A stretch of DNA of 37,893 nt, from contig NZ_KB911492.1 of the NCBI RefSeq assembly GCF_000383515.1, forward strand, positions 1-37,893, given 5' to 3'. Positions within the stretch are counted from its first letter, which is position 1; the number at the start of each line of letters is the position of its first letter. Below the pieces are notes generated by a model. The model saw only the letters and a list, made by a program, of their open reading frames with translations, was not told the DNA's origin and made no database searches. The DNA is from Mesomycoplasma hyorhinis ATCC 17981 (GTDB taxonomy: Bacteria > Bacillota_I > Bacilli_A > Mycoplasmatales > Metamycoplasmataceae). Both the position numbers and the translations under genes were made by a program. Positions 1 to 8,296 of the stretch are shown in pieces.

Positions 1-65
1 CAGAATCAGGATCACAAGAAGCAGCTCCTAAATCTTCAGAATCAGGATCACAAAAAACTACTTAA
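1..65 (+). CDS. C-terminal end of an unknown gene (partial)
   Basis: Only the last 20 codons and the TAA stop are present, in the frame starting at base 3. They encode a Ser/Gly/Gln/Glu-rich tail in which ESGSQ occurs twice, 36 bases apart (bases 3-17 and 39-53), so the end of this protein is made of 12-residue tandem repeats. A strong terminator follows at once. Such tails occur on mycoplasma surface proteins and also on some cytoplasmic proteins, so the function cannot be told from this fragment. Confidence 0.6.
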   Translation, partial: ESGSQEAAPKSSESGSQKTT

Positions 66-80
66 AAAGAAATTACAAAC

Positions 81-112
81 AAAAAACCCAATATTTGTTG
101 GGTTTTTTGTTT
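81..112 (+). terminator. Rho-independent terminator
   Basis: An 11-bp perfect stem (81-91 pairs with 98-108) with a 6-base loop runs into a T-rich tail. It ends the upstream partial gene and lies before the gpsA promoter. Confidence 0.85.
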
Positions 113-131
113 TTTAAAAGCTTTTTTCAAT

Positions 132-137
132 TAGAAT
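132..137 (+). promoter_or_regulatory. Candidate -10 box of gpsA
   Basis: TAGAAT sits 8 bases before the gpsA ATG and no Shine-Dalgarno sequence lies between them. Transcription would start at or next to the start codon, giving a leaderless or nearly leaderless mRNA. No clear -35 box is visible. Confidence 0.45.
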
Positions 138-145
138 TTTAAATT

Positions 146-1147
146 ATGAAATTACAAAAAATTAGTATTATAGGTTCAGGAGCTATGGCTACTGCCACAG
201 CCAAAGTTATTTATGATTCAGGATTTAAAAATATTTGAATTTATGGAATAGATAATGAAGAATTAGAACAACTCTCACAAGGAAAAAATTTAAAATATTT
301 TCCAAGTTCTACACAAATTCCACATTTTAATACAAGTAATAATTTAGAACAAATACTTAATAATGTTGCTTATATTGTAATTGCTTTACCTTCAAAAGTA
401 GTAGATGTTGTATTTAAACAAATATTACAATTAACTAATAATGAAGTGTATATCATTAATGCATCAAAAGGTTTTTATCCAAATACTTTTTTATCTTTAC
501 AACAAGGAATGCGTCAAGAAGCTAAAGATAATAAATATGTAAAAGGAATAGTTTCTTTGCTAGGACCATCACATGCTGAAGAAATTATAAAACAAGCTCA
601 TACACTTGTTTGTTTGGTTAATAAGGATAGTAATATTTCCAAACAAGTACAACCACTATTTACTAATTCTTATTTTCGTACTTATTTAGTAGAAGATGAA
701 ATAGGAGCAGAAATTGGTTCAGCATATAAAAATATTTTAGCTATTGGATCAGGAATGCTTTTTTCAAAAGGATTTGGTATTAATACAGTAGCAGCTTATT
801 TAGCACGTGGGCTTTCTGAAGCAAGAAAATTAAACTCATTCTTAGGTGGCCAAGATACCACTTTAATGGGTCTAACAGGTCTTGGTGATCTAATTGTAAC
901 TGCACTATCTGACTTATCAAGAAATTATTCATTTGGATATGAATTTATCCAAGATAAACAAAAAGCTTTACAGACAAGTAAAACAGTTGAAGGCTTAGTT
1001 GCACTTGATAATGTAATCAAAATTGCAAAAACCAATAACCTAGATTTACCAATTGCTTTATCCCTTTATCAAATTATCTATCAAGATCATAATTTAGATG
1101 ATATTATCAAAAAGCTTTGAAATAGAAATTTGAAATTAGAAGATTAA
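146..1147 (+). CDS. gpsA: Glycerol-3-phosphate dehydrogenase [NAD(P)+]
   Basis: This 333-aa cytoplasmic enzyme interconverts dihydroxyacetone phosphate and sn-glycerol 3-phosphate, linking glycolysis to phospholipid synthesis. The N-terminus has the Rossmann dinucleotide motif IIGSGAMATA (residues 8-17). The central part has INASKG and the catalytic-lysine segment SAYKNILAIGSG typical of GpsA, followed by GLTGLGDLIVT. The length is normal for the family. The frame contains TGA codons read as Trp, including one near residue 31 and one four-fifths of the way from the last methionine to the end; the reading continues past a TGA at 1118-1120 to TAA at 1145-1147. It stands alone between two terminators with its own -10 box. 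Confidence 0.95.
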
Positions 1148-1170
1148 TAATAATAATAATATTGTAAATA

Positions 1171-1220
1171 AAAAAACTCAGAAAGTTAGTTAATATACTC
1201 ACTATCTGAGTTTTTATTTT
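1171..1220 (+). terminator. Rho-independent terminator after gpsA
   Basis: AAAACTCAGA pairs with TCTGAGTTTT across a loop of about 22 bases, followed by a T-rich run. A short (TAA)5 trinucleotide repeat at 1145-1159 overlaps the gpsA stop just upstream. Confidence 0.8.
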
Positions 1221-1262
1221 AAAAAAAATTTAAAAAAAATCTTTGTATTTTAAAAATTAATA

Positions 1263-1283
1263 TATAATAGTGGGGAATAGTGG
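1263..1283 (+). promoter_or_regulatory. mraZ promoter with two MraZ-type operator repeats
   Basis: TATAAT at 1263-1268 is a good -10 box. Overlapping and following it are two direct repeats AATAGTGG (1266-1273 and 1276-1283) spaced exactly 10 bases. MraZ proteins are known to bind G-rich direct repeats about one helical turn apart upstream of their own operon, so these are likely operators for autoregulation. Their position over the -10 box and the transcription start would fit repression. Confidence 0.65.
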
Positions 1284-1295
1284 TAAAAAGTAGAT

Positions 1296-1739
1296 ATGTA
1301 TGGGACAAATTTAAGAACATTAGATGAAAAAAATAGATTAGCAATTCCTAGCATTTATCGCCAAGAATTAGGTAATGTATTTTATATTAGTCTTAGCTTA
1401 GATCAAGTACTAGAAATACGTTCTGCCGAAGAATTTGACAAAATTAAGAACAAAATCTCACAAGCAAACTCATTAAACAAAAATATTCGGAACTTTGCAA
1501 GATTTTTCTTCTCTAATACAACTCAGGTTTCTCCAGACAAACAAGGAAGAGTACTTTTACCAAAGAATCTACTAGAACTCTCTGCTATTCAAAACAAAGA
1601 GCTCATACTTGTTGGAGTAGGGAAAAAATTAGAAATTTGACCAAAAGATAGATTCAATCAACTACAAAGTCAATTCCAAGATGCTGATAACATCGAAACT
1701 CTTGAAAAAGAACTATTAGAATCTGGAGTTGAACTTTAA
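1296..1739 (+). CDS. mraZ: Transcriptional regulator MraZ
   Basis: This 147-aa DNA-binding protein heads the division cluster. It carries two AbrB-like SpoVT repeats: the first begins [18 protein letters not shown], and the second contains [14 protein letters not shown] around residues 78-91. MraZ forms ring-shaped multimers that bind repeats upstream of its own gene, and such repeats are visible here at 1266-1283. The reading frame passes a TGA(Trp) at 1638-1640 and ends at TAA 1737-1739. The stop shares its last A with the start of rsmH (TAATG), indicating translational coupling. Ribosome binding is weak, so the start was chosen from the conserved N-terminus. Confidence 0.95.
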
Positions 1740-2635
1740 TGGATCATATACCTGTTTTGCTTGATCAAGTGATTGATCAGCTTAATATTAAAGAAGATGG
1801 TATCTATTTAGATCTTACTTTAGGACGTGGTGGTCATTCGACTCAAATTTTAAAAAAACTTACTAGTGGCAAGCTTATAGTCTTTGATAAAGACAAACAA
1901 GCAATTGAACAAACAAAAGAAAAACTCTTAAAAATTTCTTCAAATATTGAATTTATTTGATCTGATTTTAAAGATTTTGATCAAGAACTAAAAAAACTTC
2001 AAATCAACAAAGTAGATGGTGTATTACTTGATTTAGGAGTATCTTCACCTCAGTTAGATCAAGCCAATAGAGGATTTTCATACAACAAACAAGCTCGTTT
2101 GGATATGAGAATGAATCAAGCTCAAAGCTTTTCAGCTTATGAGTTAGTAAATGAATACTCAAAAGAAAAATTAGTTAATATATTCACAAATTATGGACAA
2201 GTACCTTTTGCAAATAATATTGCTGAAAATATTGTAAAACTAAGACCTATTACTTATACAACTGAACTTGTAGATATAATTAAACAATCATTACCTAACT
2301 TTGTACTTAGAAAGAAAAACCCTGCTAAAAATGTTTTTCAAGCAATTCGAATTGAGGTTAATCAAGAACTTGAATCACTAAATATCTTTTTATCCAAAAT
2401 AGATAAATTCTTAAAAAAAGATGGCAAATTAGCAATTATTACTTTTCATTCTTTAGAAGATAAAATTGTTAAAAACTATTTTAAACAATTACTCAAGCAA
2501 AACCAAACTTTATTTTTTGAAACAACCCAAGCAAAATATTTAGTTAAAACTACTTGAGCAAATCAAAAAGAAATAGATAATAACAAACGTGCAAAAAGTG
2601 CTAAATTAAGAGTGCTCACAAAACTTATAAATTAA
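1739..2635 (+). CDS. rsmH: 16S rRNA (cytosine(1402)-N(4))-methyltransferase RsmH
   Basis: This 298-aa S-adenosylmethionine-dependent enzyme methylates C1402 in the ribosomal P site. It begins [12 protein letters not shown], contains [11 protein letters not shown] (SAM-binding loop, near residues 25-35), [12 protein letters not shown], the ARLDMRMN segment, [18 protein letters not shown], and [15 protein letters not shown], and ends in the family-typical [12 protein letters not shown]. All motifs are in one frame when TGA is read as Trp. It overlaps mraZ by one base and precedes ftsZ by 56 bases, as in other mycoplasma division clusters. Confidence 0.95.
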
Positions 2636-2691
2636 AAATACTTTAATTTTCTATATAAAAATTAATTGAAAAGATAACATGAGAAGGAAAA

Positions 2692-3816
2692 ATGTCAAAT
2701 AACAACCAAAACTCTGAAGTAATCAAAGCTAAAATCATCGCTATAGGTGGCTGTGGGGCAAACATCTTAGTGGATTTTCTCAAACATAGACAACTTCAAG
2801 ATATTTCTTATTTGTTAGTAACTACCAAAACAGGAAATAATACGTTAAGATTTTTTAATCCTTCACAAACTATGTTATTAGATGACAAAAGCTCAGAATC
2901 AGGATTTGAATTAAATCCGATTCAAGCTGAGCGGGCAGCTCTTTTAGCAGAGCAAGATATTAAAAAACAATTAGTAGATACTAAACTACTATTTATTCTT
3001 GCCGGTATGGGCGGAGCAACAGGGACTGGAGCTTCACATATTTTTGCAAAAGTAGCCAAAACTCTGAAATCTTTAACTATAGCTATTGCTATCCAACCTT
3101 TTGATTTTGAAGATAGTAAAAGGCTTTCAAGAGCTTCTGAAGGAATTAAAAAACTACAAGAAAATTCAGACGCGCTAATTGTAGTTTCCAATTCTAAAAT
3201 CGCGGAGCTATACAACGGCATAAGTATTTCAGATTCTTTTACAAAAGCTAATCAAATTATTTTTGATATTATTCAAACTATTATTGATTTAATTAGTAAA
3301 CAAGCTTTTGTAGAAATTGATTTTTCAATCTTAAGAAAAGCAATTAGAAACCACAAAAAATTGTTCATAAATTCAGGCTTAGGATTTGGAAAACAAAATG
3401 GTCAAAGGGCCAAAAGAGCAGCTCAACAAGCATTGATTGATTCAGTTATTGATTTTGATTTTAAATTAACTAAACAAGTAATTATAATAATTTCAGCTAA
3501 AAATTCTTATTCAGAAGAAAAAAGAGAAATCATCAATACAATTGTTCAATTTCTAGAATCTAAAGGTGCACGTAATTTTGAATACTCTTGTGGTATTTAT
3601 TTAGCACCAGAACTAGATGAAAACATTAAAGTAGGTTTAATCATCTCAGGTGATGAATCACATTTAACTCTTACATCACAAATAAATCATAAGATCCAAG
3701 AAGAACCACGTACATTTAATAAACACTCTAATAACTTAGAATTTGAAGATGATCAAGATGCACAAGCATCACAAGGTGGCGATGATTTATCAAATCCCTT
3801 TGGAGCTGATTTTTAA
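2692..3816 (+). CDS. ftsZ: Divergent cell division protein FtsZ
   Basis: This 374-aa tubulin-like GTPase forms the division ring. The start is set by a strong RBS (GAAGGA) 5 bases before ATG. The N-terminus has the IAIGGCGAN nucleotide-binding loop, and the tubulin signature GMGGATGTGAS lies near residues 103-113, so GTP binding is likely retained. The T7 loop, canonically N-x-D-F-A-D in FtsZ, reads EIDFSIL here (residues 208-214): one Asp remains (D210), but the second, catalytic Asp is Ile213 and the Asn is Glu208. The C-terminus is acidic and Gln-rich and ends NPFGADF, without the usual conserved FtsA/SepF-binding peptide. This suggests altered GTP turnover. The mraZ-rsmH-ftsZ context supports the identity. 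Confidence 0.93.
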   Translation: MSNNNQNSEVIKAKIIAIGGCGANILVDFLKHRQLQDISYLLVTTKTGNNTLRFFNPSQTMLLDDKSSESGFELNPIQAERAALLAEQDIKKQLVDTKLLFILAGMGGATGTGASHIFAKVAKTLKSLTIAIAIQPFDFEDSKRLSRASEGIKKLQENSDALIVVSNSKIAELYNGISISDSFTKANQIIFDIIQTIIDLISKQAFVEIDFSILRKAIRNHKKLFINSGLGFGKQNGQRAKRAAQQALIDSVIDFDFKLTKQVIIIISAKNSYSEEKREIINTIVQFLESKGARNFEYSCGIYLAPELDENIKVGLIISGDESHLTLTSQINHKIQEEPRTFNKHSNNLEFEDDQDAQASQGGDDLSNPFGADF

Positions 3817-3879
3817 ATCACATAAGTTCAAAATCTAATCACCTACAACAACAAAACCATTAATTTATTTATAACACTT

Positions 3880-4000
3880 ATTATACAAAAAGCCAATTGA
3901 ATTTAATAAACTAGCAAACTCATAAGTACAAAACGAGGTCTATGAAGTTATGTACCACAAATGCCAGTTTAGAAAAATAAATTGGTTTTTTGTTTATTTT
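3880..4000 (+). ncRNA. Candidate structured small RNA with its own terminator
   Basis: Between ftsZ and the PEBP gene lies a nested fold. The outer stem pairs 3887-3898 with 3980-3991 (12 bp, one G-T pair), the inner stem pairs 3907-3916 with 3962-3971 (10 bp, one mismatch), and a 5-bp stem pairs 3921-3925 with 3948-3952. The outer stem runs into a T-rich tract like a terminator. TATTATA at 3880-3886 just before the fold could be a -10 box giving a transcript of about 105 nt. No reading frame of note is present. It resembles no RNA family known to me; an elongated ftsZ terminator is the alternative. Confidence 0.45.
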
Positions 4001-4024
4001 CAAACATTTTTTTTACTTTTGTTT

Positions 4025-4030
4025 TAAAAT
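4025..4030 (+). promoter_or_regulatory. Candidate -10 box of the PEBP-like gene
   Basis: TAAAAT lies 7 bases upstream of the ATG at 4038 and there is no Shine-Dalgarno sequence. This suggests another leaderless or nearly leaderless transcript. Confidence 0.4.
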
Positions 4031-4037
4031 TTTAGCT

Positions 4038-5261
4038 ATGATAAAAATCGAAATTAAAGATGTAAAAGATGGTGTGTTACACACAGAATTTGGAAATGCT
4101 AATTTAGGTGGTAAATACAAAAATACAGTTAGTTTTCCTTTAAAATGAAGCAAAGTTAAAGGGGCTAAGTCATACGCTATTACTTTAATTGATCTAGAAG
4201 CAACAGGAGCTATGGGAATTATTTTTATTCACTGAGTAGCTGCTAATATTAAAACCAATAAACTAGGATGGGATTTTTCATTTCAAAATAGGGATAAAAT
4301 TTTTCAATTTGAAAATAGTTTAACAAATAAAGCAACAAAATATTTACTCCAAGCACTTTATAATGACCATCCAAACGGTGTTTATTTTGGTCCATTTCCT
4401 CCTGATCAAGATCATAACTATGAACTACGTGTTTATGCTTTAAATGTAGAAGACATTTTTTTAACAAATCCTGAATTAAAAAAGATGGATTTATTTTATG
4501 ATGATTTTTTAAATTTAATCGCTAACAAAGTAATTGATCAAGGTTTTACTACCTTTTTATATCGTGCAAAAACAAAAATGAATCAAGATTATCATCTAGA
4601 GCAATTAAATCTTAGCCAAAAACAATTAAACGCTCCGTTAGCAAAAGATCAGCAAAACTTTTTTGCTACTGAAAAAATAATAGATTTTGCCATATTCTCT
4701 GATTCCTTTAGCAAAATTGGTGATGATACCTACTTATTAGAAACAAAAAACGTAATGAATTTATCTAAAGAAGCTCAATTTCAAGCTGAGGAATTAGTGT
4801 TAAAATGAAACAAACTCAATGATGTTAAAGAATATGTCATCATACTTTATAGCACAGCTGAAAATACAACTCTTGGCGTCTCACTTGTTAAATGAGTAAA
4901 AGTAGGAATTAAAACATCAGATTTTGCAAATGATCTCATTGTTTCTTCACAAGCTAAAGAAAATGTAAAAATTTCTACTTCTTTTGCTTCAATTAGTTTG
5001 GCTAATATTGCAAAAGCAGCGCAATTAGATCCAAAAGCATTTGATTCAATTTTAAATGGATATGGATTAGCATATATTCCATCACTTTCAAATAATCAAG
5101 GAAACCATCTTCTAAAAGTTTATGGTTTAAATCAAGAAATCGATTGATTACAATATCAACAAGAATTAAATCGGGAGTTAAATTTAGCGGATGTATATAG
5201 GAAAATTAAATCCAAAGTAATCGCTAAATCAGAAAAAGTAATCAAAATTAAACAATATTAA
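4038..5261 (+). CDS. Tandem PEBP (YbhB/YbcL-like) protein
   Basis: This 407-aa protein resembles the phosphatidylethanolamine-binding / Raf kinase inhibitor-like family, which normally has one domain of about 160-190 aa. The first half carries the family order: a strand ending FPLKWSKVKGAKSYAITLID, then FIHWVAANI, then YFGPFPPDQDHNYELRVYAL. The second half repeats it in weaker form: ELVLKWNKLNDVKEYVIILY, then VSLVKWVKVGI, then AYIPSL with NHLLKVYGLN. The gene therefore looks like an internal duplication with a degenerate second copy lacking the Pro-rich ligand loop. There is no signal peptide, so it is probably cytoplasmic. Biological role is unknown. A strong terminator follows. Confidence 0.75.
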
Positions 5262-5264
5262 TAC

Positions 5265-5309
5265 AAAAAATTACTCTCTTAAAAATATGAGAGTAATTTT
5301 TATTTTTTA
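5265..5309 (+). terminator. Rho-independent terminator
   Basis: AAAATTACTCTC (5267-5278) pairs perfectly with GAGAGTAATTTT (5289-5300), followed by T-rich sequence. It separates the PEBP-like gene from the recombinase gene. Confidence 0.9.
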
Positions 5310-5382
5310 AATAATGAATTGCTCAAAATCCTTCATTTTCTTCATTGATTTTGTTTTTGTGTGTGAATTGATACGGAGGAAA

Positions 5383-6306
5383 ATGAAAAAATTAGATATA
5401 CTATTTCATCAATATTTTAAAAACTGAATATATTTGTATAAAAAAGATTCTATAAGATCAATTAGCTTTCAAAAATATCAAACTACATTGGATTGAATTC
5501 TTAAATTAGCTCCTGATCTAAAACTAAAAGAAATTGATAGATACAAATATCAAGAAATTTTAAATACGTATGCAAAAGATCATGAAAAATCAACAACACT
5601 TGATTTTCATCATCATATTAAAAGAGTTTTACTCGATGCTTTTGAAGATGGATTTATTAAAAAAGATCCAACTAGAAATGTTGTAATCAAAGGCAAAACA
5701 CCAGCTAAAAAAAGGCCGAAGTTTTTAAGTTTATTTCAACTACAATTGTTATTAAAAACTCTTGATTTAAGAACAACAATTAACTATGATTGATTAATTT
5801 TATTAATTGCTAAAACAGGACTTAGATACTCTGAAGCAATTGCCGTTACACCTGCTGATTTTGATTTTACAAAGCAAATTTTAAACATTTCAAAAACTTG
5901 AAATTACAAAGAAGACGGTGGTTTTCTTCCAACTAAAAACAAATCTTCTATAAGAAAAATACCGCTTGATTGACAAACTTGTTCACAATTTTCAACTTTA
6001 GTTGCTAATCTACCACAAAATCAGCCTATTTTTTTATTTAATCACAAAATTTTTAATTCAACAATTAATGAAATACTACATAAAAAATGTTTTTCAGTTA
6101 ACATCCCACAAATTTCTTTACATGGATTAAGACACACTCATGCTTCTATTTTACTCTACGCTGGTGTTTCTATTGCTTCGGTAGCTAAACGTTTAGGTCA
6201 CGCAAGTATGAACACAACAGAAAGAGTTTATTTACATATAATTAATGAATTAGAAAGCAAAGATATCGACATAGTAATGCGTTCTATTTCAACACTAATT
6301 AACTAA
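5383..6306 (+). CDS. Tyrosine recombinase / phage-type integrase
   Basis: This 307-aa site-specific recombinase has a SAM-like core-binding N-terminal domain (about residues 1-105) and a complete catalytic domain. Visible catalytic residues are Arg148 in TGLRYSEA, Lys185 or Lys187 in TKNKSSIRKIPLD, His247-x-x-Arg250 in LHGLRHTHAS, His273 in RLGHASMNTT and the nucleophile Tyr283 in ERVYLHI. The RBS GGAGGA sits right before ATG. It is more like mobile-element integrases (Tn916/phage type) than XerC/D by its general layout, but this is judged by eye. It is solitary between two terminators: no att repeats, excisionase or other element genes were found nearby. It could be an element remnant or a DNA-inversion recombinase. 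Confidence 0.88.
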
Positions 6307-6330
6307 TATTAATAAAATCAATTCACGCAA

Positions 6331-6364
6331 TAGAAAAACAAAAGGAAACCCTTTTGTTTTTCTA
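6331..6364. terminator. Bidirectional terminator between integrase and pepF1
   Basis: A perfect 15-bp stem (6331-6345 with 6350-6364) with a 4-base loop separates two convergent genes. It is A/T-rich on both flanks and can serve both strands. Confidence 0.88.
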
Positions 6365-6366
6365 AA

Positions 6367-8196
6367 TTATTTGCTTGTAAATAGTTTTTTACCTAATTTT
6401 ATATATTCTTCAATATTTTTATTAAAAACAGCAAAAGCTTGTTGGTAAATCTTATCATCATCTAAATCCACTCCTGCGTCTTTTAAGATCAATGCAGGTC
6501 AATTAGATCCTCCAGCTGATAAGAATTTAGCAATATATTGTTCAAGAGCTTTGGTTCCTTGTTCTTTATATTTTTGAAAAAATACATTAGCTACGATAAA
6601 ACCAATTGCATATTTGTAAACATAATATCCATAATAAAAATGAGGAACAATTACTGAATAAATATTTTGTGGTTGATTAAGTTTGTGTTTTTGTTTATTT
6701 GTTTCATATTGGTTTAAAACATTAACATAAACTTTTTCCATTTCACTATAGGAGTTAATTGGAACCCCTTGATCTACTAGATTGTAAAGTTCGTATTCAA
6801 ATTGTGCTCATTGAGTTTGTTTAATTACTGTTTGGTAAAAATCTGAAATTGCTTCTTCTAAAAGACTAAATTTAACTTTATTGTCTTTAGTATTTGAAAT
6901 TACGTAATCATTTAACATCAATTCGTTAAAAATTGAAGCTATTTCAGCTAAAAAGATAGGATAACTAGCTTGGGCATACGGTAGTGATTTATCAGAATAA
7001 TATGAATGCATAGAATGTCCTAATTCATGAGCTAATGTTGAAACTGAATTAAAACTAAAATCAAAGTTCATTAAAATATATTTTTTATTTACTCCATATG
7101 TTCCACCAATTGAATAAGCGCCACTTACTTTGTTATTCACATTGTAATAATCAACTCATCTTTTTTCAAAGGCTTCTGTAACTACTTTTTTATACTCAGA
7201 ACCCAAAGGTGAAATTGCTTTTAAAACAAAATCTTGTGCTTCTTTTACTGTGTAGTTTTGTTTGATTTTGACCAATGGTACCAAATTATCTCAAGGTCTT
7301 AAATTTTTGTTGAATCTAGCTTTAAAAAAGCTTTTTTTCGCAGCTCTGAACTTATTTACTCCTTTTGCATTTGCTTGCACATTTTTAAAAAGTTTTTCTA
7401 ATAAAGATTTAGAAATTTTATCAGGATAAATGCAATACTCAACTAATGAAGGATAATTTCTAATTTTAGCTTCGGTAGATATTTTTTTAACATGTTGGTA
7501 CAAAAGTGAAGAATAAGTTTCTTTGTGAACTAAATATCCTTGTAAATAATTTTTATAAGCTTGTTCTCTGACATATTCGTCTTTGTTTTTTAACAATTTG
7601 CTATAAGTTGAAATAGTAAGTGGAAGAGATTTTTGTTGCCTTGTTTTTACTGATTTAAATTTAGTTTCAGAGTTGTTTAAAATTGAAAAAGTAGAATCTA
7701 ATTCAATGTTTCCAAAAGAAGTTTTAGATAAATACTCTTCTACTTCATCTGCTAATTTATGTTTTTTAGATTCAATTAAAAAATCAATTTTCTTTTTGTA
7801 AATTTTAACTTCTTCATTATCTTTTCAACTCATAACTTTGTCAATATTTTGAAAAAATAAATTTTCCACCGAACCTAATTGTGATTCAAATTGTGAAATT
7901 TTATAACTAAATTCACCAAAATATTTGTTAAAAAGCGGATCAACTAAATTGGTATTTAATTTATTAGAAATATAATTGTGTAATTTGTTTGTAAAAATAG
8001 AAAAATCTTCAAAAACTTTTGTGTATTCTAAAAAGTTTTTAGCTGAATCAAATTGAGTATCTTTTTTTGCTAATATTTGTTCTTTATAAATATCTATTTG
8101 CTTGAGATGTTCTTCAACTGATTTATTTTCTAGTAAATCTTCTAAATCAAAACGATATTTTAAAGGAATGTCTTCATATTTTTTATATGTTTTCAT
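6367..8196 (-). CDS. pepF: Oligoendopeptidase F, copy 1 (M3 family)
   Basis: This 609-aa cytoplasmic zinc metallopeptidase cleaves short peptides brought in by oligopeptide importers. It begins [21 protein letters not shown], has the zinc site [14 protein letters not shown] with HELGH at residues 390-394, and [14 protein letters not shown] about 25 residues later, which supplies the third (Glu) ligand in M3 peptidases. The tail has [20 protein letters not shown] and SAGGSN, typical of PepF. The reading needs TGA as Trp at several sites. It is a paralogue of the gene at 24234-26060, with HELGH at the same residue number. It lies downstream of the opp block on the same strand but behind a terminator, so it probably has its own promoter. 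Confidence 0.95.
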
Positions 8197-8238
8197 AATT
8201 TACTCTTTCTTTTTGTTTTTAAAATTTTACTAAATAAT

Positions 8239-8274
8239 AAAAACTAATCAAGGAATTTTTCTTGATTAGTTTTT
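8239..8274. terminator. Terminator of the opp operon
   Basis: A perfect 14-bp stem (8239-8252 with 8261-8274) lies 23 bases beyond the stop of the OppA-like gene and before pepF1. It separates the two minus-strand units. T-rich sequence lies on both sides. Confidence 0.88.
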
Positions 8275-8296
8275 GTTTTAATGAGGAATTTTATAC

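Noticed and set aside
1-65. Short direct repeats at the start read as a CRISPR or satellite array
   Set aside because: Only two copies visible, in frame with a coding tail (12-residue period), and followed by a stop codon and a terminator.
1145-1160. (TAA)5 repeat after gpsA as a phase-variation tract
   Set aside because: Too short and lies at and beyond the gpsA stop, before a terminator, where it would change nothing obvious.
2922-3221. Antisense frame of 99 codons within ftsZ
   Set aside because: It lies wholly inside the well-supported ftsZ gene, has no RBS or motifs and shows the amino acid bias of a shadow frame.
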